Below, one piece after another: positions 55,601-64,000 of a stretch of 64,000 bases of DNA. The stretch spans positions 533,610 to 597,609 of the forward strand of contig JACTAT010000033.1 in NCBI GenBank assembly GCA_014526335.1, in the 5' to 3' direction. The notes below the pieces were generated by a model that searched no databases, was not told the DNA's origin, and was given only the letters and a program-made list of their open reading frames with translations. This DNA comes from Chrysaora quinquecirrha. Taxonomy: Eukaryota > Cnidaria > Scyphozoa > Semaeostomeae > Pelagiidae. Position numbers and translations under genes: made by a program. The stretch's first letter is position 1; each line of letters opens with the position of its first letter.

Positions 55601-58600
55601 AAAAAAATTACCAAAAGGCAAGTCTATAGCCTTGCCAAATGGCCGAAAATTAGCCAAAATCGGGGGTTTTGAAAACACCCTTTTTTCTCCAGAAATACTT
55701 AGAAATACCAACCAGAAGCCCTTAGAATATCCTCTAAGGGGTAATTAATGTAATTTTATATCAATTTAGGTCGAATTAGGAAGAAAAAGATTATCCCCAA
55801 AACATTGCCAAAAAAGGCAAGTCTATAGCCTTGCCAAATGGCCGAAAATTAGCCAAAATCAGGGTTTTGAAAACACCCTTTTTCTCCAGAAACACTTAGA
55901 AATACCTACCTTAACCCCTTAGAATGGCCTCTAGGGGGTAAATAATGTAATTTAATATTACTTTAGATGGAATTAGGAAGAAAAACTACACTGAAAAAAT
56001 TGCAAAAAAGGCAAGTCTATAGCCTTGCCAAATGGCCGAAAATTAGACAAAATCAGGGGTTTGAAAACACCCTTTTTTCTCCAGAAACACTTAGAAATAC
56101 CTACCAAAACCTCTTAGAATAGCCTCTAAGTGGTAAATAATGTAATTTTAATATCACTTTAGGTCGAAATAGGAAGAAAAATTGATCCCAAAAAAAATAG
56201 CCAAAAGGCAAGTCTATAGCCTTGCCAAATGGCCGAAAATTAGACAAAATCAAGGGTTTTGAAAACACCCTTTTTTCTCCAGAAACACTTAGAAATACCT
56301 ACCAGAACCCCTTAGAATGGCCTGTACGTGTTAAATGATGTAATTTTACGTCACTATAGGTCGAATTAGGAAGAAAAAACTACACTGAAAAAATCGCCAA
56401 AAAGGCAAGTCTATAGCCTTGCCAAATGGCCGAAAATTAGACAAAATCGGGGGTTTCGAAAACACCCCTATTTCTCCAGAAAAACTTAGAAATACTTACC
56501 AGAACCCCTTAGAATAGCCTCTAGGGGGTAAATAATGTAATTTAATATTACTTTAGGTCCAATTAGGAAGAAAAAATTATCCCCAAAAAATGGCCAAAAA
56601 GGCAAGTCCATAGCCTTGCCAAATGGCCGAAAATTAGACAAAATCGGGGTTTCGAAAAAACCCTTTTTTCTCCAGAAATACTTAGAAATACTTACCAGAA
56701 CCCCTTAGAATAGCCTCTAGGGGGTAAATAATGTAATTTAATATTACTTTAGGTCCAATTAGGAAGAAAAAATTATCCCCAAAAAATCGCAAAAAAGGCA
56801 AGTCTATAGCCTTGCCATATGGCCAAAAATTAGCCAAAAACAGGGTTTTGAAAACACCCTTTTTCTCCAGAAATACTTAGAAATACCTACCAGAACCCCT
56901 TAGAATAGCCTCTAGGGGTAAATAATGTAATTTAATATTACTTTAGGTCGAATTAGGAAGAAAAATTATCCCCAAAAAATTCGTCAAAAAGGCAAGTCTA
57001 TAGCCTTGCCAAATGGCCGAAAATTAGCCAAAATCAGGGGTTTTGAAAACACCTTTTTTCTCCAGAAATACTTAGAAATACCTACCAGAAGCCCTTAGAA
57101 TAGCCTCTAGGGGTAAATAATGTAATTTTATATCACTTTAGGTCGAATTAGGAAGAAAAACTACCCTAAAAAATTCGAAAAAGGCAAGTCTATAGCCTTG
57201 CCAAATGGCCGAAAATTAGACAAAATCAGGGGTTTTGAAAACACCCTTTTTCTCCAGAAATACTTAGAAATACCTACCAGAAGCCCTTAGAATAGCCTCT
57301 AAGGGGTAAATAATGTAATTTTATATCACTTTAGGTCCAATTAGGAAGAAAACTACCCTAAAAAAATTCGCTCAAAAGGCAAGTCTATAGCCTTGCCAAA
57401 TGGCCGAAAAGTAAGCCAAAATCAGGGGCTTTCAAAACACCCTTCTTTTCTCCAGAAACACTTAGAAATACCTACCAGAACCCCATAGAATAGCCTGTAC
57501 GTGTTAAATGATGTAATTTAACATTACTATACGTCCTATTAGGAAGAAAAAACTACACCAAAAAATTCGCCAAAAGGCAAGTCTATAGCCTTGCCAAATG
57601 GCCGAAAATTAGCCAAAAACAGGGGTTTTGAAAACACCTTTTTCTCCAGAAATACTTAGAAATACCTACCAGAACCCCATAGAATAGCCTCTAAGTGGTA
57701 AATAATGTAATTTTGATATTACTTTATGTCGAATTAGGAAGAAAAACTACCCCAAAAAAAATTCCAAAAAGGCAAGTCTATAGCCTTGCCAAATGGCCGA
57801 AAATTAGCCAAAAACAAGGGTTTTGAAAACACCCTTTTTCTCCAGAAATACTTAGAAATACCTACCAGAACCCCTTAGAATTGCCTCTAAGGGGGTAAAT
57901 AATGTAATTTAATATTACTTTAGGTCGAATTAGGAAGAAAAAACTACACTAAAAAAATCGCCAAAAGGCAAGTCTATAGCCTTGCCAAATGGCCGAAAAT
58001 TAGCCAAAAACAGGGGTTTGAAAACACCCTTTTTCTCCAGAAATACTTAGAAATACCTACCAGAACCCCTTAGAATAGCCTCTAAGGGGTAAATAATGTA
58101 ATTTTATATCATTTTAGGTCGAATTAGGAAGAAAAACTACCCAAAAAATCAAAAAAAGGCAAGTCTATAGCCTTGCCAAATGGCCGAAAATTAGCCAAAA
58201 ACAGGGGTTTTGAAAACACCCTTTTTCTCCAGAAATACTTAGAAATACCTACCAGAACCCCTTAGAATAGCCTCTAGGGGTAAATAATGTAATTTTATAT
58301 TACTTTATGGTCGTATTAGGAAGAAAAACTACCCAAAAAATTCGCCCAAAAGGCAAGTCTATAGCCTTGCAAATGGCCGAAAATTAGCCAAAAACAGGGT
58401 TTTGAAAACACCCTTTTTTCTCCAGAAATACTTAGAAATACCTACCAGAACCCCATAGAATAGCCTCTAGGGGTAAATAATGTAATTTTAATATTACTTT
58501 AGGTCCTATTAGGAAGAAAAAACTACCCAAAAAAATTCGTCCAAAAGGCAAGTCTATAGCCTTGCCAAATGGTCGAAAATTAGCCAAAAACAGGGTTTTG

Positions 58601-60007
58601 AAAACAACTTCTTTTTCTCCAGAAATACTTAGAAATACCTACCAGAACCCCATAGAATAGCCTCTAGGGGGTAAATAATGTAATTTAATATCACTTTAGG
58701 TCGTATTAGGAAGAAAAAACTACCCAAAAAAAATTCGTCAAAAAGGCAAGTCTATAGCCTTGCCAAATGGCCGAAAATTAGCCAAAAACAGGGGTTTTGA
58801 AAACACCCTTTTTTCTCCAGAAATACTTAGAAATACCTACCAGAACCCCATAGAATAGCCTCTAAGGGGTAAATAATGTAATTTAATATCACTTTAGGTC
58901 GAATTAGGAAGAAAAACTACCCAAAAAATTCGCCAAAAAAGGCAAGTCTATAGCCTTGCCAAATGGCCGAAAATTAGCCAAAACAGGGTTTTGAAAACAC
59001 CCTTTTTCTCCAGAAATACTTAGAAATACCTACCAGAACCCCTTAGAATAGCCTCTAAGGGGTAAATAATGTAATTTAATATTACTTTAGGTCGAATTAG
59101 GAAGAAAAATTTATCCAAAAAATTCGCCAAAAAGGCAAGTCTATAGCCTTGCCAAATGGCCGAAAATTAGCCAAAAACAGGGGTTTTGAAAACACCCTTT
59201 TTTCTCCAGAAATACTTAGAAATACCTACCAGAACCCCATAGAATAGCCTCTAGGGGGTAAATAATGTAATTTAATATTACTTTAGGTCGTATTAGGAAG
59301 AAAAAACTACCCAAAAAATTCGCCAAAAGGCAAGTCTATAGCCTTGCCAAATGGCCGAAAATTAGCCAAAAACAGGGGTTTTGAAAACACCTTTTTCTCC
59401 AGAAATACTTAGAAATACCTACCAGAACCCCATAGAATAGCCTCTAGGGGTAAATAATGTAATTTAATATTACTTTAGGTCGTATTAGGAAGAAAAACTA
59501 CCCAAAAAAATTCGCCAAAAGGCAAGTCTATAGCCTTGCAAATGGCCGAAAATTAGCCAAAAACAGGGGTTTTGAAAACACCTCTTTTTCTCCAGAAATA
59601 CTTAGAAATACCTACCAGAACCCCATAGAATAGCCTCTAAGGGGTAAATAATGTAATTTAATATTACTTTATGTCCTATTAGGAAGAAAAACTACCCTAA
59701 AAAATTCGTCAAAAGGCAAGTCTATAGCCTTGCCAAATGGCCGAAAATTAGACAAAAACAGGGGTTTTGAAAACACCCTTTTTCTCCAGAAATACTTAGA
59801 AATACCTACCAGAACCCCTTAGAATAGCCTCTAGGGGTAAATAATGTAATTTTATATTACTTTAGGTCGAATTAGGAAGAAAAAACTACCCAAAAAATTC
59901 GTCCAAAAGGCAAGTCTATAGCCTTGCCAAATGGCCGAAAATTAGCAAAAAACAGGGTTTTGAAAACACCTTTTTTCTCCAGAAATACTTAGAAATACCT
60001 ACCAGAA
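49696..60007 (+). repeat. satellite array, right part, with subtype changes
   Basis: About 54 units of the same satellite. From 49699 to about 57400, most units are subtype II (AATTAGACAAAATC, CTTAGAATGGCC, GGTCGAAATAGG, TTGATCCCC), with scattered subtype I units; from about 57550 to 60007 the units are subtype I again (AGCCAAAAACAGGGG, CCCATAGAATAGCC), like the part left of the BEL element. One aberrant unit at 55540-55620 has a partly duplicated core. No coding function is likely. Confidence 0.97.
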
Positions 60008-61010
60008 CCAACTTATGGACGGGGAGACAGCTGAAGTGGTCGATCAATTGCAGGCCAACAGAGAAATTTGAGAGCGGAAGTTGTATGTTGAATGTTATGG
60101 ATAGTGAAATCCAAGACTTGCTTCCAGAAGATAAATTCGAAAGTGATATGATGGACTGTAAGGTTTTCTTTGGAGAAGTACAGTTGTGATTAACGAAAAT
60201 CAAGTCGAAGATGAAGAAAGTTTTAATTGAAGAGAAGTTTATGAGCCAAGAACCCAAGAGCGCCATGCCAAGAACAAGAGACACAAAGTTGCCATACGAA
60301 GTTGAAAACATATTCGGGTAATCCAGCGGAAAGGACATCATTTTGGGAAACTTTGAAGCTGCAATACACTCAGACGATGAGATTGAAGATGTAATGAATT
60401 TCAATTATCTGAAAACGTATTTGGAAGGACTCATGCAAGATGCGGTCGAGGCATGAAATCAACGACGCGAAGCAGTGAAAATAATAGAAAAAGGTTTGGA
60501 GTTAAACAAATCATAATTTGACCCATATGGATAAACTCTTAAATTTGAATGCCGTAACGTCTATTAGTGAAGTCAAGAAACTGAGAATCATGTACGACAC
60601 AGTTGAAGGAGTGTCAGAAGTCTGAGAGCGATGGGGTGAAAACCGATGGATACGAGCAATTGTTGTCACCCATGATTGTGAACAAACTTCCAAATGAATT
60701 AAAAGTAACAATAACGAGAGGTTTGAAAGAGTCTTTAATTTATATGTTTCTAAAGATTTTTCATGAAGAATTGCAGATCAGAGAAAAGTGTGCACTAAGT
60801 TTAGTTTCTGCACACCAAGGCAGTCAAGCTCATCCTGTCGCTGTAGAGTTGAAACCGCGAGAAAGACCAGCGTATTGAATAACAATGCAACTGCCACTAC
60901 GTTATTTACTGAAAGCCGAAAAATACAGCTCAGGCTCAAGTGAAATGTGCTTATTGTGATCAGAATCACAAATCGCATCACTGTACGATTGTTACTAATC
61001 ATGGGCAAGG
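60008..61010 (+). pseudogene. second BEL copy, gag-derived part with many indels
   Basis: Reads as gag in broken frames: the equivalents of YSGNPAERTSFW (about 60310), DGYEQLLSPMIVNKLPNELK (about 60640) and CAYCDQNHKSHHC (about 60946). The TGA of copy 1 is retained at 60187-60189. Single-base losses at 60441, 60462, 60518, 60608, 60633 and elsewhere fall at or next to CG dinucleotides. It ends at the 444-bp deletion. Confidence 0.8.
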
Positions 61011-62533
61011 GTGCCTAAAGTGAAAGATTGTGAAATCGTGCAGCTCAGCGTGAAATGCAAGGATGGTACAGAAATCATTATGTCTGCTTATGTCGTTCCT
61101 GTCATTTGCAGTCCTATCAGTAACCAGTTGATATCTGTTGCAGTACAGAAGTATTCATATTTGCGTGGATTGATTTGGCTGATTTCTCACCAGAAGATGA
61201 GTTAAACGCAGATAAACCCGTTCAAGTTTTGATTGGATCAGATGAGTTTTGGAGATTTGTGGGTGGTGAAGTCATCAGAGGAAATGAAAATGGACCAGTT
61301 GCGTTGCAGACGAAATTAGGGTGGGTACTATCAGGGCCCACTGATTTGGTAAGTTCAAATTCTGATTCTCATGTTATGAGATTTGATACCGTTATTATGG
61401 AGAAGAAAGAAGATTTTGCTATTGTCAATGAAGTGAAAAAATTTGGGAAAACGAAGCAATTGGTATCAAGGAGAGTGGAGATCAATTTGTTCATAATAAA
61501 TTTGTTGATGAGATAAAATTTGTTGATAATCGTTATGAAGTTAAAATGCCTTTTAAAGATGGACACCCGATTCTCCCAGACAACTATTCCCTTGCAAAAA
61601 GAAGATTATTCTCGCTTGTTAATAGGCTGCAGCAAAATAAGGAAATTGCTGAGCAATATGATGAAATAATAAAGGATCAGCTAGCAAAGGGAATAGTTGA
61701 AAGGGTTGATGAAAGTGCTAAAGTTGGACTGGGAGAGGTTTCTTATCTTCCACACAGAGAGGTTCTTAGGCCAGATAAAGAAACAACTAAAATAAGAGTT
61801 GTGTTTGATGCCTCAGCGAAAAACAAAGGGCCTAGCCTGTACGAATGCATTGATTCTGGACCCTCGTTGTTACCCTCTTTTGTATGATATTTTATTGAGA
61901 TTCAGATGGAACAATATCTGTTTGATTGGGGATATTGAAGCTGCTTTTCTGAACATTGCTGTCGCGCCAGAACATAGAGATTTTATGCGTTTGTTGTGGG
62001 TGAATGACGTACATTCAAAAGACCCAAAGGTGATTGTTTATCGCATTGCTCGCGTTTGTTTTGGTGTAATTTGCTCTCCATTCTGCCTAAATGCAGTCGT
62101 CCAATATCACATGTCAAAATTTGCCTATGATAAAGAATTTGTTGACGTTGTTCAAAGTTCACTTTATTGTGATGATTTTGTTCGGGGTACAGATAAGGAG
62201 GAAACTGCATTAGCTATTTATTCAAAATTGAAAGATCGATTTAAGCAAGGAAATTTTAACATACGAAAGTTTCGCAGCAATAGCGAGAGCGATTTGGCTA
62301 AGATTGAAAAATTAGAAAATGGTCTTGTTTCTAACGAAACTCCGAAAATGTCCAAGAAAACGAACCGGACAACTCGCCGGACAAACCTGAAATCTCAGTA
62401 CGTTCGAAAAAGTCGGACGAGACTAAAGTCTTGGGTATGCTTTGGAACTTCAAGTCAGATAAGATATCCTATGATTTTATCGATATGCTTGTGTCTTCTG
62501 AAAAAGAGCAAATTTCGAAGCGCGACGTTTTAG
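61011..62533 (+). pseudogene. second BEL copy, protease remainder and RT
   Basis: Contains VKDCEIVQLSVKCKDGTEII (27 bp that copy 1 lacks), ADFSPEDELNADKPVQVLIG, then RT parts VVFDASAKNKGP, IGDIEAAFLNIAVAPEHRDF and SLYCDDFVRGTDKEETALAI. In this copy the sequence after YCDD is in frame. Frameshifts at about 61190 (between ...RGLIW and ADFSPED), 61440 (loss of one T), 61870 (one extra base) and 62360 (loss of one A) break the coding sequence. Confidence 0.85.
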
Positions 62534-62815
62534 CAACAACGGCTAAAATATTCGATCCGATTGGGTTAATTAGCCCATTATTGGTTCCATTAAAATTGAT
62601 TTTCCAGAAACTGTGTAAAGACACTAAAGATTGGGATACGTTGATTGATAAGCCCATTCGGGATGAATACAAATCAATCATCCATGATATGCAATGCGTA
62701 GGTCGCATTACTGTTGAGAGAAACTACTTCGGAGGTATTTCGTCAAAGGAAATCGACTTTATTGAATTGCACGGGTTTTTCGATGCTTCGAAAACGAGCT
62801 ACGGGGCTTGTGTTT
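62461..62815 (+). pseudogene. RT/RNase H segment present only in the second BEL copy
   Basis: Encodes KISYDFIDMLVSSEKEQISK, then RDVLATTAKIFDPIGLISPL, then LVPLKLIFQKLCKDTKDWDT and a part up to IELHGFFDASKTSYGACVYV. The motif FDPIGLISP and the DASKTSYGACVY box are characteristic of the peptidase A17 region of BEL/Pao elements. These 355 bp are absent from the first copy at 47340. Confidence 0.85.
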
Positions 62816-64000
62816 ATGTCTTTTGCCATCTGAAAACTGGTGAAATTGTTTCTTCGTTAGTTTCTTCAAAAACACGAATAGCACCTATCGGGGGTGAAAC
62901 CATTCCACGTTTGGAACTCTTGTCGGCTCTAATTCTTTCTCGTTTGATAACTAATGTACGAGAAGCCTTCAAACCGAATTTGTGCATAAAAGATTGCTAT
63001 TGTTGGTCAGATTTTAAAATTACTCATTGGTGGATTTCGAGTGAAAACAAGGTTTGGAAGGTCTTTATCCAAAATCGAGTCAATGAAATCAGAAAATTAA
63101 TTCCACCATCGGAATGGCGCTATTGTCCGACCAAGGTTAATCCGGCTGACATTTTGTCTCGAGGAATGAAAGCGTCAAAATTGTTGAATAATGATTGGTG
63201 GTGGAGAGGGCCCGATTTTCTCAGAAATCCCTCTGAATTTTGGCCGCAGAAAGAAAACTTTGAAACTTCTGAAAGGGCTGAGTACATGAGACACGAAAAT
63301 AACAGAGAAATTCCTGTGAGCGTTAATCTAACGCACAGTGAAAATGCCAAAATTGGTAATATTATTGCTGTCGATCGTTTCAGTGACATTAATCGACTCT
63401 TTCGCGTCACCGCTTACGTCTCGCGATTTATTTGCAATTTGAAATCCAGAATTCGAAAATTGAAGTCCACGCACAGCGCCGTGTTAGAACTAAACGAAAT
63501 TGAAGACGCGAAAAATATGTGGTTTCGTTCCGTACAAAAGGAAATTAAAGCAGAAAAGAACTTCGAAAGCTTGAAGGTAAATTTAATGTTGTTTGAGGAC
63601 AAACATGAAGTACTGCGTTGCAGAGGTAGAATCGGAAACGCCTCGTTGAATTTTGAAACTAAATATCCAGTGCTTTCACCGCGTGTGGGACATTTTACTT
63701 ATTCAATCATTAGTCAGTGTCATAAGGCAGTGAAACATAACGGAGTGAAGGACACACTGACAGAACTGCGTTCAAATTTTTGGATTGTGAGAGGGAGGCA
63801 AAAGATTAAAGGGATTATCAATCGTTGTACAGTCTGTAAAAAGATTCAAGGAAAAAGCTACGACGCGCCTCCACAGCCACCGTTACCTGAGTTTTGCGTT
63901 AATGTCGAGTATGCTTTTGATAAAGTTGGAATAGATTTTGCTGGACCGCTCTTCGTTAAAAATATTTATGGAAACAATAATTCGATGTTTAAGGTTGATA
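62816..64000 (+). pseudogene. second BEL copy, RNase H end and start of integrase (cut by window)
   Basis: SSKTRIAPIGGETIPRLELL at about 62866, CPTKVNPADILSRG at about 63124, and the integrase zinc domain (CHKAVKHNG at about 63718, CTVC near 63828) and core start GIDFAGPL (about 63936). The frame shifts near 63513. The right part of the integrase and the second catalytic Asp position are outside the window. Confidence 0.8.

Larger units (their letters stand above)
60008..64000 (+). mobile_element. second BEL/Pao copy, 5'-truncated, continues past the window
   Basis: Starts inside gag at the equivalent of 44449 directly after satellite (CCAGAACC then AACTTATGG) with no LTR, and runs to the end. 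It keeps the DUF1759 part and first zinc knuckle, lacks 444 bp equivalent to 45473-45916 (second and third knuckles and protease DSG), and keeps the RT, the segment deleted in copy 1 (62461-62815), RNase H and the integrase start (HNGVKDTLTELRSNFWIV, VGIDFAGPLF). It is full of small indels between 60008 and 61200. The integrase is cut off by the window end. Confidence 0.95.

Overview
The window is AT-rich, intron-bearing and repeat-dominated animal DNA. Phased exons of an ankyrin/TRP channel, Penelope-like, LINE and BEL/Pao retroelements and many foldback DNA elements fit an invertebrate genome. An anthozoan cnidarian (coral or anemone) is my best guess from the mix of elements, but no marker in the window settles the species. 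Two assembly gaps are present (26313-26988 and 39583-40082, the latter exactly 500 N).

Layout. 1-3.8 kb is a minisatellite of a 40-bp unit (about 90 copies) that is stop-free in all three forward frames. 4.0-4.24 kb is a candidate membrane-protein exon on the minus strand. 6.05-11.79 kb carries five plus-strand exons of a TRPA-like channel: ankyrin repeats, then S1-S4. One intron is almost pure GAT microsatellite and another holds three foldback elements end to end. The exons for S5, pore and S6 were not found. 12.8-14.8 kb holds two more foldback elements and a CCTATA hexanucleotide array. 14.8-21 kb is a long stretch in which I recognise nothing.

21-34.8 kb is host intergenic/intronic DNA with tRNA-derived SINE-like repeats, a foldback element inserted in one of them, several minisatellites, and a 2.8-kb composite inverted DNA element. 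Minus-strand host exons are scattered here: two 3'-terminal exons that fit ZC3H15 (34752-34597 and 32120-31950) and one exon resembling the end of the G-patch of GPKOW (25507-25390). Two LINEs (32.3-34.2 kb minus, 34.8-38.4 kb plus) and a Penelope-like element (38.4-39.6 kb minus, running into the gap) lie in and next to the ZC3H15 region.

40.1-60.0 kb is a satellite array of about 190-197 bp per unit (roughly 75 units), interrupted by a BEL/Pao LTR retrotransposon (44114-49695) with both LTRs, a primer-binding site and degraded gag-pol. A second, 5'-truncated BEL copy starts at 60008 and runs off the window. The two copies carry different internal deletions, share an in-frame stop after the gag start, and are both decayed. 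The host genes do not form a visible pathway; the main content is the interaction of repeats: elements nested in elements, in satellites and in introns.
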